A stretch of 64,000 bases of DNA from CAZAFL01 sp964484465 (lineage in GTDB: Bacteria > Bacteroidota > Ignavibacteria > UBA10030 > SZUA-254), in contig CAZAFL010000019.1 in assembly GCA_964484465.1 (NCBI GenBank), positions 1-64,000 on the forward strand. The letters are read 5' to 3'. Of this stretch, positions 24,277 through 33,397 are shown piece after piece. Both the position numbers and the translations under genes were made by a program. Position 1 is the stretch's first letter; every line of letters begins with the position of its first letter. The notes below the pieces were generated by a model that was given only the letters and a program-made list of their open reading frames with translations, was not told the DNA's origin and searched no databases.

Positions 24277-25610
24277 CGCAGTCTCTTTTTCCACCACTGG
24301 TTAAGCCGCTCACGGATTGCTTTTTCTCCACCGTTATCGGACGGTTTGTAATAAATTCGGTCTTTGACATTATCGGGCAAATATTGCTGCTCGGTGAAAT
24401 GGCTATCATAACTGTGGCCATATTTGTAATCTTTGCCGTAGTTTAACCCCTTCATCAGCTTTGTCGGCGCATTACGAAGATGGAGCGGGACCACATCATC
24501 ATGTTTATTTTTGACATCGTCAAGGGCATGCTCTATCGCCATATACGACGCATTACTTTTAGGAGACGATGCAAGATACGTTGCCGTTTGTGAGAGAATA
24601 ATTCTTGCTTCCGGCATTCCGACATAATCGACCGACGTAAAGCAGCTTGTCGCGAGAGTTAATGCGTATGGGTCGGCATTACCGATGTCCTCTGACGCGA
24701 GTACAATCATTCTTCGTGCGATGAATTTCGGGTCCTCGCCGCCTTCGAGCATTCGTGCCAACCAGTACACTGCACCGTCCGGATCACATCCCCGCATGCT
24801 CTTAATGAACGCAGAAATAATGTTGTAGTGCTCTTCTCCGCCTTTATCATATTTTGCAAACTTCCTCTGGAAGGCTTCTTCTATGTTCTTCCGGGTGATA
24901 GATTTCTCTTCCTTACCGGAAGGTTTTGCCAATCTGACCGCTGTTTCAAGCCCGTTGAGCATCTGTCGTGCATCTCCAGCCGAAAGGAGCATGAGCAACT
25001 CCCGCTCCTCCTCCTGAACGACAATGTGCTGATGGCTGAGAAATGTATCGGTTGCGATTGCATGGTCGAGAATCCGGTTCAGGTCATCCTTTCCCAACGG
25101 CTCGAGTACATAAACTCGACAGCGAGAAAGAAGCGGAGAGATCACTTCGAATGAAGGATTTTCGGTTGTTGCGCCAATAAGAGTGATGACACCATCCTCA
25201 ACGCTGTGCAGAAGCGCATCCTGCTGAGCTTTGTTGAAGCGGTGAATTTCATCGATGAAGAGTATCGTCCGTTTGTTGAGATGTTTACGTTCTGTTTCTG
25301 CCCGGTCGATGATTTTCCTGACTTCCTGGACGCCTGAAAAGACGGCATTCAGCTGGAAAAATTCCGCCTTCGTTTGAGAAGCGATAATACGAGCAAGCGT
25401 GGTTTTGCCGCATCCGGGAGGTCCCCAGAAAATCAATGAAGGCGTTTCATCCTGTTCGATAAGAACTCTGAGCGGCGCCCCATCACCGAGAAGGTGTTCC
25501 TGTCCGACAAACCCGTTGAGATCTCCCGGACGAACCCGTTCTGCAAGGGGGATGAAATTCACTTTTGAATCCGCCACCCGGCGAGGGTTATGTTGATCGA
25601 AAAGCTCCAT
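24273..25610 (-). CDS. rarA: RarA/MgsA, replication-associated recombination AAA+ ATPase
   Basis: RarA acts at stalled replication forks, with clamp-loader-like ATPase activity. The 445 residues show GFVGQEHLLG, Walker A GPPGCGKTTLA (about 58-68), Walker B ILFIDEIHRFNKAQQD, sensor 1 GATTENPSFEV, and the C-terminal tetramerisation region (SDVDYVGMPEARIILSQ-like, and the end NGGEKAIRERLNQWW). The length and motifs are typical. It is followed by the kinase/propeller gene through a 4-base ATGA overlap. The FtsB-like gene lies upstream, separated by a small hairpin. Confidence 0.96.
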   Translation of the reverse strand: MELFDQHNPRRVADSKVNFIPLAERVRPGDLNGFVGQEHLLGDGAPLRVLIEQDETPSLIFWGPPGCGKTTLARIIASQTKAEFFQLNAVFSGVQEVRKIIDRAETERKHLNKRTILFIDEIHRFNKAQQDALLHSVEDGVITLIGATTENPSFEVISPLLSRCRVYVLEPLGKDDLNRILDHAIATDTFLSHQHIVVQEEERELLMLLSAGDARQMLNGLETAVRLAKPSGKEEKSITRKNIEEAFQRKFAKYDKGGEEHYNIISAFIKSMRGCDPDGAVYWLARMLEGGEDPKFIARRMIVLASEDIGNADPYALTLATSCFTSVDYVGMPEARIILSQTATYLASSPKSNASYMAIEHALDDVKNKHDDVVPLHLRNAPTKLMKGLNYGKDYKYGHSYDSHFTEQQYLPDNVKDRIYYKPSDNGGEKAIRERLNQWWKKRLR

Positions 25611-25627
25611 GGCTCTTCACCACACGC

Positions 25628-25653
25628 ATGCCGGACAGCTCATCTTCCGGCAT
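25628..25653 (-). other. Small intergenic hairpin between the FtsB-like gene and rarA
   Basis: ATGCCGGA-n10-TCCGGCAT forms a perfect 8-base stem in the 62-base gap. There is no following T-run, so it is not a strong terminator. It may be an mRNA processing or stability element. Confidence 0.35.
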
Positions 25654-25672
25654 ACGACGAACGGCGTGATGG

Positions 25673-26017
25673 TTATTTTTCCTTCCTGATTTTATACACC
25701 GTTTCTCCCTCACGAATCATCCCGTATTTTTCACGCGCGACCTTTTCAATTGCTTTCGGGTCATTGTCCAGGGCTTTGGATTGCTGCTGAAGCTGCACTT
25801 GTTCCCCCTGAGCCTGGTGAATTTTTAACTGCATCTCTTTCTTCTGATCTTCGAGGTGAATACGCTGTAAAATTCCTTTATTACTGAAGGTAACAAAAAG
25901 GAAAACTGGGAGGGCGATAATCAGTGTGAAGCGAATACTCTTATTTTGCCACACTTTCTTTACCAATTCCTGAACAGCCGGCTTCTTTCGTGTCTTACGG
26001 TAATACTGATCATCCAT
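25673..26017 (-). CDS. FtsB/DivIC-like septum formation protein
   Basis: The 114-residue protein has a basic cytoplasmic N-terminus, one membrane helix (about 31-46, FTLIIALPVFLFVTFS) and a coiled coil (about 55-90, QKKEMQLKIHQAQGEQVQLQQ). It ends with the family signature DPKAIEKVAREKYGMIREGETVYKI. This is the FtsB/DivIC architecture, which links FtsL and FtsQ in the divisome. Which of the two it equals cannot be told from sequence alone. It lies between ddl and rarA in one transcription direction, alongside other envelope genes. Confidence 0.88.
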   Translation of the reverse strand: MDDQYYRKTRKKPAVQELVKKVWQNKSIRFTLIIALPVFLFVTFSNKGILQRIHLEDQKKEMQLKIHQAQGEQVQLQQQSKALDNDPKAIEKVAREKYGMIREGETVYKIRKEK

Positions 26018-26078
26018 CGGAAGAAAATGTACGGTTTATTTGATAGGAAATCAACTCCAACTCACCATGATGAGATTG

Positions 26079-27212
26079 TTATCTCGTGTACCAGTTTCTC
26101 CTGGGTCTAAAGGTTGTTTTCAGATACTTCTTCTGAGCATGACGCGCGAGGGCTAGATCGATTAACTTGTCGAGTAATTTCGGATATGGGATACCCGATG
26201 CTTCCCAGAGCTTTGGATACATGCTGATCGAAGTAAAGCCGGGAATGGTGTTGATTTCGTTCAGGTAGATTTTTCCAGACCGCTTCGCGACAAGAAAATC
26301 AGCGCGCGCCATACCGGAACAATTGACTGCGATAAAGGAACGTACTGCAATTTCCTGTAACGTTCCGAGGATCCTTGGCGGTAAATTTGCCGGAATGATT
26401 GCAGTCGATTTACCGTCAACATACTTTGCATCATAATCATAAAATTCGTTGGAGGAAATTATCTCCCCCGGGAGAGAGGCGCAGGGCTCATCGTTGCCGA
26501 GGAGGCTGACTTCAATCTCATGAGCATGTTCGATACTTTTTTCAACAAGAATTTTCATATCGTACCTGGAGGCAAGACTTATTGCAGCAATGAGTTCTCT
26601 CCGGTTGTGCGCTTTTGATATTCCCACGCTTGAACCCAGATTGGCTGGTTTAACGAAACAGGGGTAACGCAACGCTGATTCAATCTTCGATATCAATTTC
26701 CTGCCGCTGCGCCTATATGCACTTCCAAGAAACCAGACATACGGCACGACCGGAATATTTGCGTATTCACACAATTGTTTCGTGACAACTTTATCCATCG
26801 CGGCAGCAGAGCCCAGTACTCCAGCCCCGACGTACGGGATTCCTGTCAACTCGAGTAAACCCTGCACTGTCCCATCTTCACCAAAAGTGCCGTGAAGAAC
26901 AGGGAAGATAACATCGAGATGTGGCTTCTTCAAATGAACGGTGAAAGAATGAAGATTAAGAAGGCTTTTCTTCGAGGGGTCGGGAAGAAGGGTTATTTCA
27001 CTCGACGAAAGTGGTGTTTTTCCCTCCTTAAGGAGTTTCATCACGTCAGCTGAGCTATACCATTTACCATCGGGTGCGATACCGATAGGAACGATCCGGT
27101 ATTTATTCCTATCAAGAGCATTCATGATGGACGTTGCCGAGACCAGCGAAACTTCATGTTCTGCTGAACGCCCCCCAAACAAAACGCCAACGTTAATTTT
27201 TGCCCCTGACAT
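26079..27212 (-). CDS. ddl: D-alanine--D-alanine ligase
   Basis: Ddl joins two D-alanines for peptidoglycan precursor synthesis in the cytoplasm. The 377-residue protein has the N-terminal GGRSAEHEVSLVSA, HGTFGEDGTVQGLLEL, the ATP-grasp segment PCFVKPANLGSSVGISKA, and the metal/substrate motif LNEINTIPGFTSISMYPKLW. It is of the longer, VanA/DdlA-like type with an insert around 40-85. I start at the ATG at 27212 rather than the GTG codon directly before it. The downstream neighbour is the FtsB-like divisome gene, consistent with an envelope cluster. Confidence 0.96.
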   Translation of the reverse strand: MSGAKINVGVLFGGRSAEHEVSLVSATSIMNALDRNKYRIVPIGIAPDGKWYSSADVMKLLKEGKTPLSSSEITLLPDPSKKSLLNLHSFTVHLKKPHLDVIFPVLHGTFGEDGTVQGLLELTGIPYVGAGVLGSAAAMDKVVTKQLCEYANIPVVPYVWFLGSAYRRSGRKLISKIESALRYPCFVKPANLGSSVGISKAHNRRELIAAISLASRYDMKILVEKSIEHAHEIEVSLLGNDEPCASLPGEIISSNEFYDYDAKYVDGKSTAIIPANLPPRILGTLQEIAVRSFIAVNCSGMARADFLVAKRSGKIYLNEINTIPGFTSISMYPKLWEASGIPYPKLLDKLIDLALARHAQKKYLKTTFRPRRNWYTR

Positions 27213-27281
27213 CACCTGCGATAAATTGAGGATTGTATTTTGGGATTAAACTGGTATGATTTCATCATTGATGAAGAGGAC

Positions 27282-28025
27282 CTATTTCGACAGCATCTTT
27301 CGGACTAGTTCACGGATATCCTCATCTGAGGGGGTAGATTCTTCAGGGTGTTCAGCGGCTTTCGGATTACAGGCAATTTTGTCGGTAAAATCCTTCCCGT
27401 ACGATTTCTGACTTACCGCGCGGAGTTTTTCAATCTCCTCTGGCGATAGAAGTTTTTCTCCGCCCAACATCCTCGCGACAAACGTGATATGAGCCGCATG
27501 TTCCACCTTTTCCATTTTAAAATACGCATCCATCAAGTCCGTTCCGTATGTCACGACACCATGATTCGTGAGCATGATGGCATCAGCGGTTTTAACATAC
27601 GGACCCAGCGATTGGGCCACTTCTTCCGTCGAAGGTGTTGCATAGTGAGCCAGCGGAATCGCACCGAATCCGACAATTACTTCCGGAAATATGCATTCAG
27701 TCAACGGTTGGCGTGCGGTAGCAAACCCCGTCGCGTATGTCGGGTGAGCGTGCACCACAGCGTTAACGTCCGGTCGTTGAGCATAAATAAAGAGATGCAT
27801 CCCAAGTTCCGTAGAAGGCCTGAGGTCGGAAGTAACGGATTTACCCTCCCTGTCTACTTCAACGAGGTCGGCAGCAGTCACCATACCTTTGTTAACCGAC
27901 GTCCGTGTAGTTAAGAAATTACCGCTCTCAAGGCGTACGCTGACGTTGCCGTCCGTTGCAGTAACATACCCTTTTGCATAAAGTCGGTGACAAACTTCAA
28001 CTAGAGTGGTTGCTTGACTTTCCAT
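27282..28025 (-). CDS. Class II aldolase/adducin-family protein (fuculose-phosphate aldolase-like)
   Basis: The 247-residue protein resembles zinc-dependent class II aldolases that split L-fuculose-1-phosphate or similar sugar phosphates to dihydroxyacetone phosphate and an aldehyde. It shows ATDGNVSVRL, TRTSVNKGMV, the zinc histidines in VVHAHPTYATGFA, and LTNHGVVTYG. The first motif is GNVSVR rather than the common GNISVR. The exact substrate is open, and members of this family also act in methylthioribulose or pentose metabolism. A charged tail of about 30 residues follows the fold. It sits just downstream of the homocysteine methyltransferase/MTHFR gene. Confidence 0.88.
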   Translation of the reverse strand: MESQATTLVEVCHRLYAKGYVTATDGNVSVRLESGNFLTTRTSVNKGMVTAADLVEVDREGKSVTSDLRPSTELGMHLFIYAQRPDVNAVVHAHPTYATGFATARQPLTECIFPEVIVGFGAIPLAHYATPSTEEVAQSLGPYVKTADAIMLTNHGVVTYGTDLMDAYFKMEKVEHAAHITFVARMLGGEKLLSPEEIEKLRAVSQKSYGKDFTDKIACNPKAAEHPEESTPSDEDIRELVRKMLSK

Positions 28026-28071
28026 GAGATGAAATATGATTTATTATTGTCAAAATCCAGAATCGGCTTTT

Positions 28072-29898
28072 TCACACAACGCTCAACAATTCATCAACAA
28101 TATAATATTTCTGGAACGGCGGCATCATATAGATGCCGGCAACACACGGTTTTGCTTCTTTGATAAAATCCATCGACAGCTTTACCCCAACCTTCGCGGC
28201 ATTTGCACCGGCGTTTTTCATCATCTCACGAAATTTTTCGGGGATACGCATCCCAGGGACTTCGTTATGAAGAAAATCAGCATGTTTATAGCTTCTCAAA
28301 GGAATGATTCCCAGCATCACCGGTGTTTTGAGATGTTCAATACGTTTAAGAAATGTTTCCAGTGTTTTCATCTCAAAGAGAGGCTGAGTAAAAAAAATAT
28401 TGACGCCGGCTTCCACTTTCCGCTCTGCCTTTTCGATCTCAACGTCCAGATTATCAGCAGACGGGTTGGCAGCAGATGCAATATAAAACGAAGTCGGGGT
28501 CCCGATTGAATTCCCCACAACATCCGTTCCATGATTCATCGCATTAACTGCGCGGATTAAACCGACTGCATCCACATCATACACTGAATGCGCATGCGGG
28601 TAATCACCGATACCGGCCGGGTCACCGGTGATGCAAAGAATGTTCCGAAGCCCGAGCGCAAATGCTCCGAGCAGCTCTGCCTGCAATCCGATGAGGTTGT
28701 GGTCGCGTGTTGCACGATGGCACATCGCCTCGATACCAACCCGCTGTTGAATCATTACTGAGATGGCAACCGAGCTCATACGCAGTCGCGCCCGGGCGCC
28801 CTCGGTGATGTTCACTGCATCGATTTTCCTCTCATAACAAAATTGCGCGCCTTCAAGTACAGCCGTCATATCCAAACCGCGGGGGATATCGAGTTCAACG
28901 GTGGTCATAAACTTTTTACCGACATTGCGGGCAAACTTCGACCATCGTGAAGCATCAACATAGTATTGAGGCTCGGGAGATGTAGAAGAGCGATCTTTCT
29001 TTACCTCAATCGTAGGAGCAGGTTTCCCCACCTTCATTCCCTTCACTGCTTCTGCCATTGCGCGGATATGAGCCGGCGTAGAGCCGCAACAGGCACCGAT
29101 GAGTGTTACACCCGATTCCACGAGCTCTTTTGCATACACCGCAAGATAATCGGGCGTGGTATGATAGATAGACCTTCCGTTGAGGAGTGTTGGAATTCCA
29201 GCCGCCGGTTGTGCAGAGAGAACAACACCATCTTTGTGTACATTCCGAATGATACTGAACATCCTCTGTGGTCCCACGGTGCAGTTCGCACCGACAACAT
29301 CGGCGCCCTGCTCGATGAGATGCTGGATGACTTCAATAGGGAATGATCCACTGAGGATTGCGCCATCCTCGGCAAACGCTTTTTGTGCGACAACAGGAAT
29401 ATCCGTCAGTTGTTTCGCAATAGAGAGAGCTTCATCGAGTTCCTGAACGCTGACGAATGTTTCAAGCATGAGGAGGTCAATACCTGCCTGAAGCAGAATC
29501 TCAATTTGCTCTTTGAATGCATCTCTTGCTTCCTGGCGTTTGATTTTGCCAATCGGTTCGAGCAGCATTCCAGTAGGGCCGACGGAACCGGCGACATAGA
29601 CATCAGTTCCGGCAGCGCGGCGTGCAATTTCTACACCCCGGAGATTAATCTCCCGCAGTTTGTCCTGAAGATGAAATTGTGATAACCTCAGGCGGTTTGC
29701 AGAAAACGTGTTCGATTCTATGATCTCCGACCCGGCAGCGATATATTCCCGATGCAGGCGCTCAATAATATCAGGATTTTTGATGTTCTGAATTTCGTGC
29801 GGGAGCTCTGGATACTCATAGAGGTCGAGTAATGTTCCCATCGCGCCATCACAAATGATGGGACCTTCTTTGATTCGCTCTCGAAATGGTTTCTTCAT
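28072..29898 (-). CDS. Fused homocysteine S-methyltransferase / methylenetetrahydrofolate reductase
   Basis: Two enzymes of methionine synthesis are joined in 608 residues. Residues about 1-290 form the homocysteine methyltransferase barrel, with CDGAMGTLL at the start and the zinc cysteines in GANCTVGP and GACCGSTPAHIRAM. Residues about 320-605 form the FAD-dependent reductase, with NVGKKFMTTVELDIPRG, CHRATRDHNLIGLQ, CITGDPAG and FFTQPLFEM. This bifunctional arrangement is known in Bacillus YitJ and Bacteroidota. A B12-binding domain is absent, so it is not full MetH. It starts just below the terminator of the preceding operon. Confidence 0.94.
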   Translation of the reverse strand: MKKPFRERIKEGPIICDGAMGTLLDLYEYPELPHEIQNIKNPDIIERLHREYIAAGSEIIESNTFSANRLRLSQFHLQDKLREINLRGVEIARRAAGTDVYVAGSVGPTGMLLEPIGKIKRQEARDAFKEQIEILLQAGIDLLMLETFVSVQELDEALSIAKQLTDIPVVAQKAFAEDGAILSGSFPIEVIQHLIEQGADVVGANCTVGPQRMFSIIRNVHKDGVVLSAQPAAGIPTLLNGRSIYHTTPDYLAVYAKELVESGVTLIGACCGSTPAHIRAMAEAVKGMKVGKPAPTIEVKKDRSSTSPEPQYYVDASRWSKFARNVGKKFMTTVELDIPRGLDMTAVLEGAQFCYERKIDAVNITEGARARLRMSSVAISVMIQQRVGIEAMCHRATRDHNLIGLQAELLGAFALGLRNILCITGDPAGIGDYPHAHSVYDVDAVGLIRAVNAMNHGTDVVGNSIGTPTSFYIASAANPSADNLDVEIEKAERKVEAGVNIFFTQPLFEMKTLETFLKRIEHLKTPVMLGIIPLRSYKHADFLHNEVPGMRIPEKFREMMKNAGANAAKVGVKLSMDFIKEAKPCVAGIYMMPPFQKYYIVDELLSVV

Positions 29899-29905
29899 TT
29901 ATCTT

Positions 29906-29941
29906 TCAAAAACAAAATCCCGTTCCGTTAACCGGAACGGG
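29906..29941 (-). terminator. Rho-independent terminator after the lysine/TlpA operon
   Basis: On the minus strand CCCGTTCCGG-TTAA-type hairpin (arms CCCGTTCCG/CGGAACGGG) is followed by ATTTTGTTTTT. It lies 37 bases past the TlpA stop and directly before the next gene, so it closes the operon that begins near 41294. Confidence 0.85.
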
Positions 29942-29977
29942 ATAATTATACCAAATATGGTACCGAGATGCAAACAG

Positions 29978-30478
29978 TCAGTTTGCGATAAGTTTCGTCA
30001 CCTCTTTGCTAAAATCTTCATATTTTTTTCCGCCAACCAACATATCGACCAGTGTTCCGCGCCGGTCATATACATACGTTGTCGGTAAGGCAAACGCACC
30101 GCCCCATTCAGGATTCATTGCCGACATGAATGTTTCCTGCTTTTCATTCATGATATATGTTTTGAAATCAATCCCAAATTCGCGTAACGCCGGCCGCACG
30201 ACATCTTCAAGAGAATCGAGGTCATCAGCGGAAAGGATAATCAGTGAAAGATTTTCCTTCCCGACCTCCTTCTGCAGACGAATCAGCGCCGGCATCTCCT
30301 CCCTGCACGGTTGACACCATGTAGCCCAGGCATTTACCAAAACAACTTTACCAGAATCACGTCGAAAGATTTCATGGAATTGATCATAGGTGATTTTATC
30401 CACCGGCGGCAACGTATCATTCCCCTTGAACGCAACCGGTCCCGCCATCGCGAGCAGGAACGCGACAATACAATTCAT
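29978..30478 (-). CDS. TlpA-like thiol-disulfide reductase
   Basis: The 166-residue protein has an N-terminal signal or anchor segment (MNCIVAFLLAMAGPVAF) and a thioredoxin fold with the active site WCQPCREE near 60-67. A cis-Pro segment GGAFALPTTYVYDRRG lies near 125-140. Proteins of this type reduce disulfides in the periplasm, often for cytochrome c maturation, which would suit the tri-haem cytochrome elsewhere in the window, though no direct link is shown. It follows the redoxin gene by 6 bases and is the last gene before the terminator. Confidence 0.9.
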   Translation of the reverse strand: MNCIVAFLLAMAGPVAFKGNDTLPPVDKITYDQFHEIFRRDSGKVVLVNAWATWCQPCREEMPALIRLQKEVGKENLSLIILSADDLDSLEDVVRPALREFGIDFKTYIMNEKQETFMSAMNPEWGGAFALPTTYVYDRRGTLVDMLVGGKKYEDFSKEVTKLIAN

Positions 30479-30484
30479 CTATTT

Positions 30485-31063
30485 TCAATTGATGCGTTTG
30501 ATGGAACAGCCGAATGCTTTTGGCGTCGTTACCGAGAGATCTTTTCCTGCGAGCAATTTTTCCAATGCATCACTGAGGTCGTTCGATGTTACCTTAGCAA
30601 GATTACGGCTATCATCAATGCGTCCGTGATACAGCAATTTTCCCTGTGAATTAATAACGTACGTTTCCGGCGTCACCGCCGCGCCATACAGGTCGGCAAT
30701 TTTATTATTTACATCTTTTAAGACAGGAAATTTAAACCCGTGTTCCTTTGCATGTGCTGCAATTCTCTCAACTTGTTCCTCCTTATTTGCATTAATGCCG
30801 ACAACGGCAACACCTTTTGATTTGAAAGTCTCGTACAATTTCTCCATCCTCTCATTATAACCGTTTGAAACCGGACACTCTGTTGAAATGAACATGAGGA
30901 CAGTAAATTTATCGTCTTTTAATAATTGTTTCAGGCTGTATTCTTTGCCGTCATAATTTTTTAATGTGAATGCAGGAGCGTTTGATCCAACCTCCGGAGA
31001 CTTCAGGTCGGCAGCGAGCATGATAGTCGAACATAATAAACTCCACAACATGAGATATTTCAT
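30485..31063 (-). CDS. Exported redoxin/AhpC-TSA-like thioredoxin-fold protein
   Basis: The 192-residue protein starts with a signal peptide (MKYLMLWSLLCSTIMLAADL). Its thioredoxin-like fold has the motif FISTECPVSNGYNERM, in which a single Cys in the ECPVSN context replaces CxxC. This is typical of a redoxin family found in Bacteroidota and Planctomycetes and of uncertain function. PETYVINSQGKLLYHGRIDD is the conserved cis-Pro and strand region. The start at 31063 is chosen because GAGGAGAA lies just upstream and the signal peptide then begins the protein. The longer alternative would run into asd. Confidence 0.85.
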   Translation of the reverse strand: MKYLMLWSLLCSTIMLAADLKSPEVGSNAPAFTLKNYDGKEYSLKQLLKDDKFTVLMFISTECPVSNGYNERMEKLYETFKSKGVAVVGINANKEEQVERIAAHAKEHGFKFPVLKDVNNKIADLYGAAVTPETYVINSQGKLLYHGRIDDSRNLAKVTSNDLSDALEKLLAGKDLSVTTPKAFGCSIKRIN

Positions 31064-31101
31064 AGGTTCTCCTCGGTTTTTTTGTAAAGGTTTGAACAAC
31101 G

Positions 31102-32097
31102 TTATTTTCGTTTCAACCATTCCTCCGCAATCTGCACGGCATTAGTCGCCGCCCCCTTGCGAAGGTTATCGGAAACTATCCACAAATTCAACCCATTTTT
31201 TACCGTATCGTCAGAACGGATTCGCCCGACAAACACTTCATCCTTTTCATGTGCCCAAATAGGCATCGGGTAAATACTGCGACCAGTGTCATCTTGTATA
31301 CAAACACCGGGCGCATGACGTAAAGTTTCCACGACTTCATGAAGCTCGAAAGGTTTCTCAAATTCAACATTCACGGCTTCGCTGTGCCCGCCGACGACAG
31401 GAACACGGACACAGGTGGCAGTCACTTTAATGCCGTCATCACCGAATATTTTTTTTGTTTCATACATCATTTTTCGCTCTTCACGCGAGGAGCCGTCCTC
31501 AAAAAACACATCAATCTGCGGCAACACATTGAACGCAATAGGGTGTGGAAATTTACGTGCAGGTGTATGCTGGCGGGCAAGCTCTGCTTCAAGCTGATCG
31601 ACACCCAGTTTTCCGGCACCGGTGACTGACTGATACGTTGCTACGACGATACGTTTGATTTTCCACTTGCTGTGGAGTGGTTTCAACACCACAACCATCT
31701 GTATCGTTGAACAGTTGGGGTTCGCAATGATCCCTTTATGCCGCATGATCTGGTCGGGATTAACTTCAGGCACTATGAGCGGGATTTCATTATCCATCCG
31801 GAAGGCGCTACTGTTATCAATAACGAGTGCGCCGGCATCGACCGCATGTCGGGCGAATTCCTTACTCACTGAGGCGCCTGCGGAAAAAATGGCCACATCA
31901 ATCCCCTTGAAGCTGTCAGCCGACAACACTTCGAGAGGAATAATTTTGCCGTCAAATTTTACCGTCTTCCCTGCGGATCGTTGCGAAGCGAGCGGAAGCA
32001 GCCTTGCGACCGGAAATTTTCGCTCCTCCAGCACCTGCATCACTTTCCCGCCGACAAGACCAGAAGCACCTACGACGGCAACATTATAACGAGTCAT
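31102..32097 (-). CDS. asd: Aspartate-semialdehyde dehydrogenase
   Basis: Asd reduces aspartyl phosphate to the semialdehyde, the branch point to lysine/DAP, threonine and methionine. The 331 residues have the NADP-binding start VAVVGASGLVGGKVMQVL, the SAG(A)S motif, and the nucleophilic Cys in IIANPNCSTIQMV. The substrate-binding part includes VTGAGKLGVDQL and the His in VRVPVVGGHSEAVNVEF. AGGAAGG stands before the ATG. The gene follows lysC and lysA in one operon, as expected of a lysine/diaminopimelate pathway unit. Confidence 0.97.
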   Translation of the reverse strand: MTRYNVAVVGASGLVGGKVMQVLEERKFPVARLLPLASQRSAGKTVKFDGKIIPLEVLSADSFKGIDVAIFSAGASVSKEFARHAVDAGALVIDNSSAFRMDNEIPLIVPEVNPDQIMRHKGIIANPNCSTIQMVVVLKPLHSKWKIKRIVVATYQSVTGAGKLGVDQLEAELARQHTPARKFPHPIAFNVLPQIDVFFEDGSSREERKMMYETKKIFGDDGIKVTATCVRVPVVGGHSEAVNVEFEKPFELHEVVETLRHAPGVCIQDDTGRSIYPMPIWAHEKDEVFVGRIRSDDTVKNGLNLWIVSDNLRKGAATNAVQIAEEWLKRK

Positions 32098-32111
32098 TCA
32101 CTTCAACCTTC

Positions 32112-33377
32112 CTATAGTTTCAATACTGATTCACGCTCACGTATTAGTTCAGTATGATTTCCCTCGACCATTACTTCAGCGGGCCTCGGACGCGCATTGT
32201 AGTTCGATGAAAGAACAAAACCGTACGCACCTGTACAGAGCAATGCCATGTAATCATTCCTCTCGAACCTTTGTAATTCTCTGTCTGCCGCAAAAAAATC
32301 ACCCGATTCGCACAACGGGCCCACCACATCGGCGGTCTCGTGATTTCCATTCTTAAGAATCACCGGTACCACCTGATGATATGACTGATACAGACTCGGG
32401 CGGATAAGGTCATTCATCCCTGCATCTACAATAATGTATATTTTTCCGCCGCTTTCTTTTCTATATAATACTTTTGTCACTAAAATTCCAGCATGGGCAA
32501 CAATGGAACGGCCGGGCTGGATAAGAATTTTACAACCGGTTTGCCGTAACACAGGGAGGGCCGCTTTCAGAAGGGTTACCGTAGAAAGACTTGCCTCTGT
32601 TTGCTGGTTATCCTTTGGAAGAAGCGGGTGACTGATGAAGTCATGATACTGAACGCCAAACCCTCCTCCAAAATTTACCTGGCTCACCGGTATCCGGCAA
32701 TCACGTAGCTCATTAACCAAGTTGAGCACTTGCTTTGCCGCCGCAACAAATGCTGCCGGGTCAGTAATTTGCGAACCAATGTGACTGTGAATACCAAGGA
32801 TTTCAATCGCGCTCCTCGACTGCGCACGTGATAAAATCTCTTTTGCTTTCGAGCAGTCTACTCCAAATTTATTGTGTCTTCGTCCGGTCGTGATGTACGG
32901 GTGCGTTCCCGCATCGACATCGAAATTCACCCGAAGCAGTATCCGTGCAACCGTCGTTAATTCTTTTGCGATGGAATCGATAACAGCTATCTCCTCTTCC
33001 GATTCAACATTGAACGACAGGATACTTTTCTTCAGTGCAAATGCAATCTCGTCGTCACGTTTGCCAACGCCGCTAAAAGTAATTTTATCGGAAGGGAATC
33101 CTGCCTCCAGAGCTGCGTGCAATTCACCGACAGAACCGACGTCGGCTCCAATGCCTTCGCGGGCAAGAGCGGTAAGAATAGTTCTGTTGGCGTTTGCTTT
33201 CACGGCATAACATGAGAGATGGTCGGTTCCCTCAAACGACTGTTCGATGTTCCGACAATGATCGGTAATTGAATTCTTACTATAGATGTATAACGGTGTT
33301 CCAAACTGACTTGCGGCGTCTGTCACCGCAACGTTCTCACACCAAAGCTCATTATTTTTGAAGTAAAATTCTTTCAT
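32112..33377 (-). CDS. lysA: Diaminopimelate decarboxylase
   Basis: LysA is the PLP enzyme that turns meso-diaminopimelate into lysine. The 421-residue protein has the PLP lysine in SCYAVKANANRTIL, a His in GIHSHIGSQI, the glycine loop NFGGGFGVQY, and the C-terminal substrate motif GPLCESGDFFAAD with the Cys and the Tyr in CTGAYGFVLSSNYNARPRPAEV. I start at ATG 33377. A GTG at 33401 in frame overlaps the lysC stop, and coupled initiation there is possible. asd follows 15 bases later. Confidence 0.96.
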   Translation of the reverse strand: MKEFYFKNNELWCENVAVTDAASQFGTPLYIYSKNSITDHCRNIEQSFEGTDHLSCYAVKANANRTILTALAREGIGADVGSVGELHAALEAGFPSDKITFSGVGKRDDEIAFALKKSILSFNVESEEEIAVIDSIAKELTTVARILLRVNFDVDAGTHPYITTGRRHNKFGVDCSKAKEILSRAQSRSAIEILGIHSHIGSQITDPAAFVAAAKQVLNLVNELRDCRIPVSQVNFGGGFGVQYHDFISHPLLPKDNQQTEASLSTVTLLKAALPVLRQTGCKILIQPGRSIVAHAGILVTKVLYRKESGGKIYIIVDAGMNDLIRPSLYQSYHQVVPVILKNGNHETADVVGPLCESGDFFAADRELQRFERNDYMALLCTGAYGFVLSSNYNARPRPAEVMVEGNHTELIRERESVLKL

Positions 33378-33397
33378 GTAGTCCAGCTCATCGCATG

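Noticed and set aside
29899..29977. SAM or cobalamin riboswitch before the methionine-synthesis gene
   Set aside because: The gap is only 79 bases and is taken up by the terminator of the preceding operon.
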